From the NCBI RefSeq assembly GCF_001618865.1, contig NZ_CP015136.1, forward strand, positions 3,755,001-3,819,000: DNA of 64,000 nucleotides, given 5' to 3'. The stretch comes from Luteitalea pratensis. GTDB lineage: Bacteria > Acidobacteriota > Vicinamibacteria > Vicinamibacterales > Vicinamibacteraceae. Numbering within the stretch: position 1 is the stretch's first letter; each line of letters opens with the position of its first letter. Shown piece after piece: positions 32,975 to 41,725 of this stretch. A program made the position numbers and the translations under genes. The notes below the pieces were generated by a model. The model did no database searches. It saw only the letters and a program-made list of their open reading frames with translations, and was not told the DNA's origin.

Positions 32975-33090
32975 ATGCCGGAATGCTGGAATGCCGGAAT
33001 GTCGAAGGCTCAGTGACCCCGTGGAATGCTGGAATGTCGAAGCCCCGGAGCTCTCGACATTCCAGCATTTCAGCATTTCAGCATTTTCAT
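32975..33090. repeat. AATGCCGG tandem array with inverted arm
   Basis: AATGCCGGAATGCTGGAATG with CCGGAATGTCGA at 32975-33004, GTGGAATGCTGGAATGTCGA at 33021-33040, then the inverted arm TCGACATTCCAGCATTTCAG and CATTTCAGCATT at 33053-33086. It ends about 13 bases before the next start codon. Confidence 0.9.
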
Positions 33091-33102
33091 TAAAATGTCC
33101 CT

Positions 33103-33843
33103 GTGTCTCGTCTTTCCTCCCTGACCTTCCCGATCGTCCAGATCTCGCTCGACCTCACCAACATCGATGAAGCGCTCGATACCGCGGCGATTGCCGTGGA
33201 CGCGGGCGTCGACTGGCTCGAGGCCGGCACGCCGCTGCTGCTCGCCGAGGGGCTGCACGCGGTCGAGCAGCTCCGGGCGAGGTTCCCGAATCACCCGATC
33301 GTCGCCGACCTGAAGACGATGGACGGTGGGTACCTCGAAGCCGAGATGATGGCCAAGGCCGGCGCCGACCTCGTGGTGGTCATGGGGCGTGCGCACGAGG
33401 CCACGGTGCGTCGCGTCGTCGACGCCGCGCGTCACTACGGCATCAAGGTGATGGGCGACAACATGGTCGCCGAGGATCGCGTGAAGAACGCGCAGTGGCT
33501 GGAATCGCTGGGCTGCGACTACATCATCCACCACATCGGCTTCGACGAGCGCGGCCTGGTCAAGGGCCTCAGTCCGATGGACGAACTGGACGCGGTGGTC
33601 GAGGCGGTCAACGTCCCGGTGCAGGCCGTTGGCGGATTGACCATCCCGCAGGCGATCGACTGCCCGGCGCACGGCGCACCCCTGGTCGTGCTCGGGGCGC
33701 CGCTGGTCATCGACGCCAACGAATTCAAGACCTCGAGCAACGACCTGCACACGGTGCTGCGCGAGATCAGCACAGAGATCCGCAAGACGCCGCTGAAGCG
33801 CTGGACCGCCGACGGGACGCGGATCGCGCAGGAGGGCAAGTAG
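33103..33843 (+). CDS. Orotidine-5'-phosphate decarboxylase superfamily (HUMPS) protein, hexulose-6-phosphate-synthase-like
   Basis: 246 residues of the TIM-barrel superfamily that includes OMP decarboxylase, 3-keto-L-gulonate-6-phosphate decarboxylase and 3-hexulose-6-phosphate synthase. The superfamily motif DxKxxD is present in IVADLKTMDGGY, preceded by DWLEAGTPLLLAEGL and followed by KAGADLVVVMGRAHE and VPVQAVGGLTIPQAI. The presence of an alcohol dehydrogenase one base downstream suggests catabolism of a sugar or sugar acid. The start is GTG at 33103. Confidence 0.83.
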   Translation: MSRLSSLTFPIVQISLDLTNIDEALDTAAIAVDAGVDWLEAGTPLLLAEGLHAVEQLRARFPNHPIVADLKTMDGGYLEAEMMAKAGADLVVVMGRAHEATVRRVVDAARHYGIKVMGDNMVAEDRVKNAQWLESLGCDYIIHHIGFDERGLVKGLSPMDELDAVVEAVNVPVQAVGGLTIPQAIDCPAHGAPLVVLGAPLVIDANEFKTSSNDLHTVLREISTEIRKTPLKRWTADGTRIAQEGK

Positions 33844-34914
33844 ATGGGTGCCATGCAACCCGCCGTCGTGCAGTTCGGCCTCGACCAGCCGTTGCAGGTG
33901 GCCCTGCGCGACGTCCCGGTGCCCGAGATCGGGCCGGCCGACGTGCTGCTGGCCGTGGGCGCCGCCTCCGTCTGCGGCTCGGACGTGCACCAGGCCTACC
34001 TGACGCATTCATGGCCGGTCAACGCGCCGGTGACGCTCGGGCACGAATTCGGTGGCGTCGTCGCCCAGGTCGGTGCCGACGTGAAGGCCTTCAAGGAAGG
34101 CGACCGCGTCGTCAGTGAGACCGCCGCGTACATCTGCGGCGAGTGCCTGCTGTGCCGCACCGGTCGCTACAACCTGTGTCCGACCCGCAAGGGATTCGGC
34201 TACGGCATCGATGGCGCGATGGCGCAGTACGTGCGCGTGCCGGCGCGCTGCCTGCATCACATTCCCGACACGCTGCCGTTCGACATCGCGTGCCTGACCG
34301 AGCCGCACTGTGTCGCCTACCAGTCGATGTGCGTCAATGCGGACATCAAGCCGGGTGATCTCGTGGTCGTGCTCGGTCCTGGACCGATCGGATTGCTCTG
34401 CGCGAAGATGGCCGCGCTCAGTGGCGCGTACCCGCTCGTGGTCGCTGGCCGCGCGGCCGACCGGGGACGCCTCGAGGTCGCGCGCGAACTCGGCGCGACG
34501 CATGTCGTCGACGTCGACAACCAGTCACTCGAGGAGGTCGTGCGCGCGCTCGACCCGCTGGGCGCCGATGTCGTGTGCGATGCCTCGGGGGCGAGCCGTC
34601 CGCTCGATGCGGCGCTGCAGATGTGCAAGCCGGACGGCACGGTCGTCAAGGTCGGCTGGTCGCCCGATCTGGTGCCGATCAATCTCAATCCGCTCGTCCA
34701 GAAGGCCGTGCGGTTGCATGGCTCCTTCAGCCACAACTACCCGGTGTGGGAGCGCGTGATCAGCCTGCTGGCCGCCGGCCGGACCGGCGCCGAGAAGGTG
34801 GTGGGCCTGCGGACGGATCTCGAACACTGGCACGAGGCCTTCGAAGGCATGCACAGCGGCCAGGTGATCAAGTCCGTCCTCCTGCCGCACGGCCCGGAAG
34901 GGCCGAAGCGCTAG
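33844..34914 (+). CDS. Zinc-dependent medium-chain alcohol dehydrogenase (sorbitol dehydrogenase-like)
   Basis: 356 residues. Catalytic zinc ligands are C44 in ASVCGSDVHQ and H67/E68 in LGHEFGGVV; the structural zinc site is C98, C101, C104 and C112 in ICGECLLCRTGRYNLC. The Rossmann loop is VVLGPGPIGLLCAKMAAL. It belongs with L-iditol, threonine and L-idonate-type dehydrogenases, which oxidise a polyol or a sugar-acid hydroxyl with NAD(P). It begins at the base after the previous stop, so it is cotranscribed with the HUMPS enzyme. Confidence 0.9.
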   Translation: MGAMQPAVVQFGLDQPLQVALRDVPVPEIGPADVLLAVGAASVCGSDVHQAYLTHSWPVNAPVTLGHEFGGVVAQVGADVKAFKEGDRVVSETAAYICGECLLCRTGRYNLCPTRKGFGYGIDGAMAQYVRVPARCLHHIPDTLPFDIACLTEPHCVAYQSMCVNADIKPGDLVVVLGPGPIGLLCAKMAALSGAYPLVVAGRAADRGRLEVARELGATHVVDVDNQSLEEVVRALDPLGADVVCDASGASRPLDAALQMCKPDGTVVKVGWSPDLVPINLNPLVQKAVRLHGSFSHNYPVWERVISLLAAGRTGAEKVVGLRTDLEHWHEAFEGMHSGQVIKSVLLPHGPEGPKR

Positions 34915-34960
34915 CACGCGCCGTGGCGGCCCGTCCGCCGCGTGTGACGTCTGAGTTGGC

Positions 34961-35572
34961 ATGCGCCATCGATTCCTGCTGGTCCCGTTCCTGGTTGTGG
35001 TGGCTGTTGCCTCGGCCCGCGCGCAAGCGCCTGCCGATCTGTCCGGCACGTGGCGATTGAACGCCGAGGCGAGTGACGTCGGGGGGACCGGTGGCGACGA
35101 GAACGAGATGCCGACCGCCGGCCGGGTGCCAGTCGGTGGGCTCGGCATGCCGGGACGCCAGCCGCTCGGAGGCTATGGCTCGCCGGGCGGCCCGGCTTCG
35201 CCCGAGGCGGCCGTCGATCCCCAGACGCGCAAGCAGCGGATGGAACTGCTGCGGGAACTGCTCGAGCCGGTGCGCAAGCTGAGCATCGCTCAGGACAGCT
35301 CGGTCGTGTCGTTCACCTACGACGATGGCCGCACCGTCCGCTACCGCACCAACGGCAAGGCCGAGCGGCACCAGTCCGTCAACGGCGTCGTCGAGACCGA
35401 GACCCGCTGGAAGAAGGGCCGGTTGGTGCGCGAGACCAGCCTCGACGATGGCGTGACGATCGAGGAGACCTTCACGCTGACCTCGCCGCGCGGATTGTCG
35501 CTCGAGATCGAGATTGGGGGCGGCGTCGGCCGGCGCAAGCCCATCAAGCGCATTTACGACCCTGTCCAATGA
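34961..35572 (+). CDS. Secreted protein of unknown function
   Basis: 203 residues. A signal peptide (MRHRFLLVPFLVVVAVASAR, then AQ) precedes DLSGTWRLNAEASD, an opening seen in many acidobacterial secreted proteins with a lipocalin-like or sandwich fold. A Gly/Pro-rich linker follows, then a charged beta-rich domain with SFTYDDGRTVRYRTNGKAER, TRWKKGRLVRETSLDDG and RGLSLEIEI. It resembles proteins whose antiparallel strands bind a ligand, but no family can be named. It lies 46 bases after the dehydrogenase. Confidence 0.7.
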   Translation: MRHRFLLVPFLVVVAVASARAQAPADLSGTWRLNAEASDVGGTGGDENEMPTAGRVPVGGLGMPGRQPLGGYGSPGGPASPEAAVDPQTRKQRMELLRELLEPVRKLSIAQDSSVVSFTYDDGRTVRYRTNGKAERHQSVNGVVETETRWKKGRLVRETSLDDGVTIEETFTLTSPRGLSLEIEIGGGVGRRKPIKRIYDPVQ

Positions 35573-35608
35573 ACCCGGATGCGCGCCGCGCGTCCCTTCC
35601 GAGTCTTC

Positions 35609-36421
35609 ATGGCTGACCTCAAGATCCCGAATCTCCCTCGCGCGTTCGATCTCACGGGCCGCGTCGCTCTCGTTACCGGGTCGACGTCAGGCATCGGCAA
35701 AGGCATCGCGCTGCAGCTGGCGGCCCTGGGTGCGGCCGTGATCGTCAACGGGCGATCCGAGGCGAGGGGCGCGGAGGTGATCGCGGGAATCACCGCGGCC
35801 GGCGCGCGTGCCGCCTTCGAGGCCAGCGATCTCACCGACGCGACGCAGTGCCGACAACTCGTGGATCGGGCTGCCGCCCACTTCGGTCGCCTGGACATCC
35901 TCGTGAACAATGCCGCCGACACGTCACGCGGCGACGTGCGGACGACGACGATCGAGGACTGGGATCGCATCCATGCGATCAACCTGCGGGCGCCGTTCTT
36001 CCTGATGCAGGCCGCCGTGCCGCATCTCGAGCGGCAGGGCGGCGGGGTGATTCTCAACATCGGGTCGGTCAATGCCTACATCGGCGAGCCGAAGCTGACG
36101 GCATATTCGTCGGCCAAGGGCGGGCTGATGACACTCACGAAGAACGCCGCGGCGCAGCTCAATGCGGCAAGGATCCGCGTCAACCAGATCAACGTCGGCT
36201 GGACCCTCACCGAGGGCGAGGAGAAGGTCAAGCGTGAGCAGGAAGGCAAAGGCGACGAATGGGTCGCCGAAGCCGTCAAGACGCGCCCGTTCGGTCGCCT
36301 GCTGGAGCCGGCCGACACGGCATACGCGGTCGCGTACTATGTGTCGGATGCAGGTGCGTGCGTGACCGGCTCGGTGATGGATCTCGAGCAGTATCCGGTC
36401 GGCGCGCCGCCGGCCTGGTGA
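35609..36421 (+). CDS. SDR family oxidoreductase (gluconate 5-dehydrogenase-like)
   Basis: 270 residues from ATG 35609 (an in-frame ATG at 35579 would add ten). Short-chain dehydrogenase motifs: the cofactor loop LVTGSTSGIGKGIA, DILVNNAAD, the catalytic YSSAKGG with Y and K four residues apart, and the preceding Ser in NIGSVNAYIG. Members of this subgroup oxidise gluconate, sorbose or ketosugars. The gene sits within the sugar-utilisation run and is the last before a repeat block. Confidence 0.88.
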   Translation: MADLKIPNLPRAFDLTGRVALVTGSTSGIGKGIALQLAALGAAVIVNGRSEARGAEVIAGITAAGARAAFEASDLTDATQCRQLVDRAAAHFGRLDILVNNAADTSRGDVRTTTIEDWDRIHAINLRAPFFLMQAAVPHLERQGGGVILNIGSVNAYIGEPKLTAYSSAKGGLMTLTKNAAAQLNAARIRVNQINVGWTLTEGEEKVKREQEGKGDEWVAEAVKTRPFGRLLEPADTAYAVAYYVSDAGACVTGSVMDLEQYPVGAPPAW

Positions 36422-36431
36422 GAAGCCGCGT

Positions 36432-36532
36432 GGGCTGCAGCCTGAAGCCTGCAGCCTGCCGTAGACCCGTGTAGCTGCCCGACTCTGTCCGGCAGTCGTC
36501 TGTAGCCCGCAGGCCGTAGGCCGTAGCCCTCC
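36432..36532. repeat. GCTGCAGCC/GTAGGCC array
   Basis: GGGCTGCAGCCTGAAGCCTG followed by CAGCCTGCCGTAG, about 40 bases of other sequence, then TAGCCCGCAGGCCGTAGGCC and GTAGCCCTCC. Same family as 30737-30950. Confidence 0.75.
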
Positions 36533-36539
36533 TAATCTG

Positions 36540-37427
36540 ATGCCACCTCGTATTTCCGTCTTTCCCAAGTGCTACTTCGACGAGCTGTGTGCCGGCCGCA
36601 TGGATTACCTCCAGTGGCTGCGCGATGCGAAGGGCCTCGGTGGCGAGGGCATCGAGCACTACGACGGGTTCCTGGCGCCGCTCGGGCCGGACGGCGCAGC
36701 GCGCGTGTGCGAGGTGATGGAGGAGACGGGGCAGGCGTCCTCGCTGCTGTGCTTCTCTCCTGACTTCACGCATCCGGACGCCGACGAACGCCGGCGGCAG
36801 GTGGCGCGACAGAAGGCTGCCATCGACATGTCCGTGGCGCTCGGGCTAAGGCATTGCCGCACGCTCAGCGGGCAGCGACTGCCGGGCATGACGCGCGCCG
36901 AGGGTGTGCAGCGGACGGTCGAGGGCATTCGCGCGTCGCTCGAGTACGCGGCCGAACGCGACGTCGTGCTCTGCATGGAGAACCACTACAAGGACGGCAA
37001 CTGGACGTATCCGGAATTCGCACAGGCCGAGGACGTGTTCCTCGAGATCGTCGAGCAGATCGATCACCCGAACTTCGGCGTCCAGTACGACCCGTCCAAC
37101 GCCATCGTCGGCGGTTACGATCCGCTCGCGTTCCTCGAGAAGGTCCGGCATCGCGTGGTGAGCATGCACGCGTCGGATCGGTATCTCGAAGAGGGCGCCA
37201 CCCTCGAAGACCTGAAACAGGCCGACGGGAGCACCGGCTACAGTGCCGCTCTCAAGCACGGTGAGACGGGCAAGGGCCTCAACGACTACGACACGATCTT
37301 CGGCATCCTTGCCGAGGCCGGCTACGACGGCTGGATCTCGATCGAGGACGGCATGAACGGACTCGACGAACTCGCCCGGTCGGCCGAATTCCTGAAGGCC
37401 AAGCGGGCGCAGTATTACGGCTCGTAG
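36540..37427 (+). CDS. Sugar phosphate isomerase/epimerase, AP endonuclease 2-like TIM barrel
   Basis: 295 residues. The barrel shows ISVFPKCYFDELC at the start, LLCFSPDFTHPD, VVLCMENHYKDGNWTYPEFA, a metal-site strand NFGVQYDPSNAIVGGYDPLA, HRVVSMHASDRY and the C-terminal DGWISIEDGMNGLDEL with the last metal-ligand Glu. Such enzymes epimerise or isomerise ketoses and inositol derivatives. The ATG at 36540 directly follows the repeat block, so its promoter or leader must lie within or beyond that array. Confidence 0.88.
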   Translation: MPPRISVFPKCYFDELCAGRMDYLQWLRDAKGLGGEGIEHYDGFLAPLGPDGAARVCEVMEETGQASSLLCFSPDFTHPDADERRRQVARQKAAIDMSVALGLRHCRTLSGQRLPGMTRAEGVQRTVEGIRASLEYAAERDVVLCMENHYKDGNWTYPEFAQAEDVFLEIVEQIDHPNFGVQYDPSNAIVGGYDPLAFLEKVRHRVVSMHASDRYLEEGATLEDLKQADGSTGYSAALKHGETGKGLNDYDTIFGILAEAGYDGWISIEDGMNGLDELARSAEFLKAKRAQYYGS

Positions 37428-37432
37428 CCGCA

Positions 37433-37566
37433 CCGGGCGCCGGGTTCCGGGTACCGGGTTGTAGGCGTCGAGTTTCGCTCGACGCGCACAGGGCGGGCGT
37501 TCTCTTCAAGGCAGCGTTCGTGATTCGGCGTTCGTTCGGCGTTCGGCGTTCAACGTTCAGCGTTCG
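37433..37566. repeat. Composite of GGGTACC, GGCGTCGAG palindrome and GGCGTTC arrays
   Basis: CCGGGCGCCGGGTTCCGGGT and ACCGGGTT (37437-37460), the palindrome GGCGTCGAGTTTCGCTCGAC then GCGC (37464-37486), and after a short gap repeats of GGCGTTC with variants CAACGTTCAG and CGTTCGT (37526-37566). Three families stand side by side. Confidence 0.85.
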
Positions 37567-37584
37567 TCAGAACAAGTGGGAGTA

Positions 37585-38469
37585 ATGGCCAAACAGAAGG
37601 CGTCCTCCAAACCCGTCGTCGGGCTCGTGCAGATGAGCTGCGCGCCCGATCCGGCGAAGAACCTCAAGAAGGCGATCAGCCGCATCGGCGAGGCCGCACG
37701 CCGTGGCGCGACGATCGTGTGCCTGCAGGAACTCTTCAAGTCGCAGTATTTCTGCCAGACCGAGGACACGGGTCTCTTCGCGCTGGCCGAACCGATTCCC
37801 GGCGAGACGACGAAGGCACTCGCGAAGGTGGCGCGGCAGCACAAGGTGGTGCTGGTGTCGTCGCTGTTCGAACGGCGTGCGGCGGGCGTCTACCACAACA
37901 CCGCGGTCATCTTCGATCAGGACGGCAGCGTGGTGGGGAAGTACCGCAAGATGCACATCCCCGACGACCCGCTCTATTACGAGAAGTTCTACTTCACACC
38001 CGGAGATCTTGGCTTCAAGGTCCATCAGACCTCACGCGGCAACTGCGGCGTGCTGGTGTGCTGGGATCAGTGGTTCCCCGAAGCGGCCCGCCTGACGGCG
38101 CTGCAAGGCGCGCAGTTGCTCTTCTACCCGACCGCGATCGGCTGGCTGCCCGGGGAGAAGACGGAGATGAATCTCGCCCAGCACTCGGCCTGGGAGACCG
38201 CGCAGCGAGCGCATGCGATCGCCAACGGCGTCTTCGTGGTTGCCGTGAATCGCGTCGGGATCGAGGGACAACTGCAGTTCTGGGGGCAGTCGTTCGTGGC
38301 CGATCCCTTCGGACGCATCCTCGCCAAGGCGTCGGCCGAAGCCGAGGAGACCCTGCTGGTCGAGTGCGATCTCTCGCTGATCGAGCAGACACGCCAGAAC
38401 TGGCCGTTCCTTCGCGATCGACGCATCGACGCCTATGCGCCGCTCACGCAGCGGCTGATCGAACCGTGA
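37585..38469 (+). CDS. aguB: N-carbamoylputrescine amidase
   Basis: 294 residues of the nitrilase superfamily. The catalytic triad is visible: E49 in VCLQELF, K122 in YRKMHIPDD and C159 in VLVCWDQWFPEAARL. FYFTPGDLGFKV and YPTAIGWLPGEK are typical of plant-type and bacterial AguB. It hydrolyses N-carbamoylputrescine to putrescine, CO2 and ammonia. Its stop overlaps the start of aguA (GTGA), so the agmatine-to-putrescine route is a two-gene unit. The start could also be the GTG at 37576. Confidence 0.92.
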   Translation: MAKQKASSKPVVGLVQMSCAPDPAKNLKKAISRIGEAARRGATIVCLQELFKSQYFCQTEDTGLFALAEPIPGETTKALAKVARQHKVVLVSSLFERRAAGVYHNTAVIFDQDGSVVGKYRKMHIPDDPLYYEKFYFTPGDLGFKVHQTSRGNCGVLVCWDQWFPEAARLTALQGAQLLFYPTAIGWLPGEKTEMNLAQHSAWETAQRAHAIANGVFVVAVNRVGIEGQLQFWGQSFVADPFGRILAKASAEAEETLLVECDLSLIEQTRQNWPFLRDRRIDAYAPLTQRLIEP

Positions 38470-39512
38470 GCCTGGCGCGCACCCCTGCCGCACTCGGCTA
38501 TCGCATGCCGGCCGAGTGGCAGCCGCATGCGGCGACGTGGCTCACGTGGCCAAAGGACCCGGCCACGTGGCCCGATCGTGTTCCCGCGGTGCAGGAGATC
38601 TTCCTGCAGTTCATCGACGCCTTGACGCCGCACGAGCGCGTCTGCCTGCTCGTCGACAATGCCGACGTTGCCGAGGACGTCCGGCAGCGGTGCCACGGGC
38701 GCGCTGCACGCCTCGAGCACCTGCAGTTGATCCCCATCGAGACCGTGGACTCGTGGATTCGCGACTACGGTCCCAACTTCCTGCTCGGACCTGCGCAGCA
38801 GCTGGCGTTCAATCACTGGCGCTTCAATGCGTGGGGCGGCAAGTACGAGTCGCTGATGCGCGACGCCTCCGTGCCTGCGCGCCTGGACGAGCTGGCCGGC
38901 GTCATGAAGTTCGAGCCAGGGCTGGTCCTCGAAGGCGGCTCGATCGACGTGAATGGCGCCGGTACCGTGCTCACGACGGAGCAGTGCCTGCTCCACCCCA
39001 ACCGCAACCCAGGCGTGACGAAGGCGGATCTGGAGGCGTCGCTGCGCGCGTACCTCGGCGTGCAGCAGGTGGTGTGGCTGGGCGAGGGCATCGAGGGCGA
39101 CGACACCGACGGGCACGTCGACGACATTACTCGCTTCGTGGGCCCGGACACGATCGTGACCGCCGTGGAAGACGACCCTTCCGACGCCAACCACGTACCG
39201 CTCCGCGACAACCTGGCGCGCCTGCGCGCGGCACGGCAGCCCGACGGCCAACCGTGGCGGATTGTCACGCTGCCGATGTGTGGGCACGTGATGGCCGACG
39301 ACGAACGCCTGCCCGCCAGCTACGCGAACTTCTACATCGCCAACGACGTGCTGCTCGCGCCCGTATACGGTCACGCCAACGACGCCGCGGCGACGGCGAT
39401 TCTCCGGGATCTCTTCCCGACGCGCCGGGTCGTCCCGATCCTGTGCGAGCCGCTGGTGTGGGGCATGGGCTCAATCCATTGCGTGACGCAGCAGCAACCG
39501 CACTCTCTGTAG
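38466..39512 (+). CDS. aguA: Agmatine deiminase
   Basis: 348 residues of the guanidino-group-modifying fold. Recognisable parts are MPAEWQPHAATWLTWPKDPA, VDSWIRDYGPNFLL, FNAWGGKYES, LVLEGGSIDVNGAGTVL, GDDTDGHVDDITRF with an active-site His, and the C-terminal GMGSIHCVTQQQP carrying the nucleophile C339. It converts agmatine to N-carbamoylputrescine, which AguB then cleaves. The GTG start overlaps the aguB stop by four bases. It is followed by the densest repeat block in the window. Confidence 0.93.
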   Translation: MSLARTPAALGYRMPAEWQPHAATWLTWPKDPATWPDRVPAVQEIFLQFIDALTPHERVCLLVDNADVAEDVRQRCHGRAARLEHLQLIPIETVDSWIRDYGPNFLLGPAQQLAFNHWRFNAWGGKYESLMRDASVPARLDELAGVMKFEPGLVLEGGSIDVNGAGTVLTTEQCLLHPNRNPGVTKADLEASLRAYLGVQQVVWLGEGIEGDDTDGHVDDITRFVGPDTIVTAVEDDPSDANHVPLRDNLARLRAARQPDGQPWRIVTLPMCGHVMADDERLPASYANFYIANDVLLAPVYGHANDAAATAILRDLFPTRRVVPILCEPLVWGMGSIHCVTQQQPHSL

Positions 39513-39534
39513 GCCGCGCGAACCTCGGCGGCCG

Positions 39535-39905
39535 CAGGTAGGCTGCAGCCTGCAGCCTGCAGGCTACGAGCAAGCGAGGTGTGGGCGTCGAGCTTGCTCG
39601 ACGCGTCAACGCGGCATCGGCGGAGCATCCGGTTCCGGCTCGGTGATTCCCGACTCCCGACTCCCGACTCCCGATCCGGGTCGTCGCCGACTGTCGACCA
39701 AGGTCGACAGCTACACCACGTTGGATCTCGACAGCACCACGTTGGATGTAGGGGCCGGGCGCGTCTGACGCGTCGTCACGGGATCGGCCGACACGGCCCG
39801 ATGCCCCCGCTCGGTGACTCCCGACTCCCGACTCCCGACTCCCGAAAACGTTGGTGCCCGGAACCCGATACCCGGAACCCGATACCTGGTATCCGGTGTC
39901 GATAT
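39535..39905. repeat. Multi-family repeat block (six or more word families)
   Basis: In order: GTAGGCTGCAGCCTGCAGCC (39538-39565), palindrome GGCGTCGAGCTTGCTCGACG (39584-39604), CCCGACT tandem array (39649-39675), palindrome CTGTCGACCAAGGTCGACAG (39690-39709), ACCACGTTGGAT twice (39715 and 39737), a second CCCGACT array (39818-39847), and GGAACCCGATACC units (39859-39895). The stretch GCTCGGTGA plus the CCCGACT array occurs twice, at 39638 and 39810. No gene is seen in 39513-39965. Confidence 0.88.
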
Positions 39906-39965
39906 TCGGTTGTACACTTCGACGACTCTTCAGTCTTCGTGACACACACCGAGGTTCTATCTCAG

Positions 39966-41681
39966 ATGCAAGTCATCCGTTCTCCCAAGGTGTACGACGT
40001 GGTCGTCGTCGGCTCGGGCGCCGGCGGCGGAATCACCGCCAAGGTGCTCACCGAAGCCGGCGCAGAGGTCTGCATGCTCGAAGCCGGCCCGGAGTGGGAC
40101 CAGGGCCGCGATGGCAAGATGCTGGGCTGGCCCTACGACTCGCCGCGACGGGGTGCGTCGACTGAACGTCCGTTCGGCGAATTCGATGCCGCCTGGGGTG
40201 GCTGGCAGCTCGATGGCGAGCCCTATACGTCGGCGCCTGGATCGCAGTTCGACTGGTTCCGCGCCCGCATGCTCGGTGGGCGCACCAATCACTGGGGTCG
40301 CATCTCGCTGCGCTGGGGGCCCGACGACTTCCGCCGCAAGAGCATCGACGGCGTCGGTGACGACTGGCCGTTCACCTACGACGACATCAAGCCGTACTAC
40401 GACAAGCTGGACGAGTTTGTCGGCATCTTCGGCACCAACCACGCCGCCGAGACGGGGCTGCACAACGAGCCGGACGGAAAATTCCAGCCGCCGCCGCTGC
40501 CGCGTGCGTACGAGCTGTACTTCAAGCAGGCAGCAGACCGGTTGAAGGTCGCGTGTGTGCCGGCGCGGTTGTCGATTCTCACGAAACCGCTCAACGGCCG
40601 CGCCGCCTGTCACTACTGTGCGCAGTGCGGACGGGGCTGCACGACGCACTCGAACTTCCAGTCGACCACCGTGCTGCTGCCGCCGGCGATGAAGACCGGC
40701 AAGCTCACCATCGTGACCGGCGCGATGGCGCGCGAGGTGCTGAGCAACGACGAGGGCAAGGCGACCGGCGTCTCCTACATCGACACCGCGACGGGCGAGG
40801 AGAAGGCGGTGCAGGGCCGCATCGTCGTGCTCGCTGCGAGTGCGTGTGAGAGCGCGCGGTTGCTGCTCAACTCGAAATCGGCGCGCTTCCCGAACGGCCT
40901 CGCCAACGGCAGTGGTGCCGTCGGCCAGAACCTCACCGACTCCACCGGCGCCAGCCTGTCCGGGTTCATCCCGAAGATGGTCGGCATGCCGAACTACAAC
41001 GAGGACGGCACCGGCGGCATGCACTTGTACATGCCCTGGTGGCTGAACAACGTCAAGGACAAGCTGCCGTTCCCGCGCGGGTATCACATCGAGCCGGGCG
41101 GCGGGCGCCACATGCCGGGCTTCGGATTCATGGGCGGCATCGACCGCCACCCGGGCGGGTCGGGCGGAGGTTATGGCAAGGGCCTGAAGGAAGAGTACCG
41201 GCGTCTCTGGGGCGCCACGATCGGCTTTGCCGGACGCGGCGAGATGGTGGCCAACAAAGACACCTACATGGACATCGACCCGAACGTCGTCGACAAGTGG
41301 GGCATCCCGGTGCCGCGCTTCCACTGGAAGTTCGGCGACTCCGAGCGGTTGCAGGCGCGCCACATGATGGAGACCTTCAAGGCCCTGATCGAAGAGATGG
41401 GCGGCACGGTGCTCGGCAAGATCCCGGGCGCCGAGCAGGACTACGGCCTTGCGGCTGGCGGCCGCATCATCCACGAGGCCGGCGTCGTGCGCCTGGGCGA
41501 CGACCGGAAGGCCTCGGCGCTCAACAAGTACTGCCAGGCCCACGAGGTGAAGAACCTGTTTGTTGCCGACGCCGGGCCGTTCGTGTCGCAGGCCGACAAG
41601 AACCTCACGTGGACGATCATGGCCCTTGCCTGGCGCACCAGCGAGTACATCGCCGAGCAGCGCAAGGCCCTCGCAATCTAG
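39966..41681 (+). CDS. GMC family oxidoreductase (large subunit of a gluconate-2-dehydrogenase-type complex)
   Basis: 571 residues. The FAD-binding start is VYDVVVVGSGAGGGITAKVL with CMLEAGP; MLGGRTNHWGRISLRWGPDD is characteristic of this GMC branch, along with ACHYCAQCGRGCTTHSNFQS (a cysteine-rich segment) and the C-terminal NLFVADAGPFVSQADKNLTW. It oxidises a hydroxyl on a sugar, polyol or sugar acid. It has no signal peptide, whereas the small subunit 44 bases downstream has a Tat signal, so the folded complex is probably exported by hitch-hiking. Confidence 0.9.
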   Translation: MQVIRSPKVYDVVVVGSGAGGGITAKVLTEAGAEVCMLEAGPEWDQGRDGKMLGWPYDSPRRGASTERPFGEFDAAWGGWQLDGEPYTSAPGSQFDWFRARMLGGRTNHWGRISLRWGPDDFRRKSIDGVGDDWPFTYDDIKPYYDKLDEFVGIFGTNHAAETGLHNEPDGKFQPPPLPRAYELYFKQAADRLKVACVPARLSILTKPLNGRAACHYCAQCGRGCTTHSNFQSTTVLLPPAMKTGKLTIVTGAMAREVLSNDEGKATGVSYIDTATGEEKAVQGRIVVLAASACESARLLLNSKSARFPNGLANGSGAVGQNLTDSTGASLSGFIPKMVGMPNYNEDGTGGMHLYMPWWLNNVKDKLPFPRGYHIEPGGGRHMPGFGFMGGIDRHPGGSGGGYGKGLKEEYRRLWGATIGFAGRGEMVANKDTYMDIDPNVVDKWGIPVPRFHWKFGDSERLQARHMMETFKALIEEMGGTVLGKIPGAEQDYGLAAGGRIIHEAGVVRLGDDRKASALNKYCQAHEVKNLFVADAGPFVSQADKNLTWTIMALAWRTSEYIAEQRKALAI

Positions 41682-41725
41682 GTCGAGGCCGCTCGTCGAG
41701 TGGCCCTTCAAGGGATACGGACACG

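Noticed and set aside
37719-38465. The 5' extension of the agmatine deiminase frame across aguB
   Set aside because: The residues are Arg-rich noise; the GTG at 38466 gives the normal AguA N-terminus.
39649-39847. CRISPR-like regularity in the CCCGACT and other arrays
   Set aside because: Units are 7-9 bases with no unique spacers of 30 bases and no cas genes. They are simple tandem repeats.
39957-41711. A 584-codon minus-strand frame opposite the GMC oxidoreductase
   Set aside because: Low-complexity composition and no recognisable fold. The plus strand has a full FAD-binding protein.
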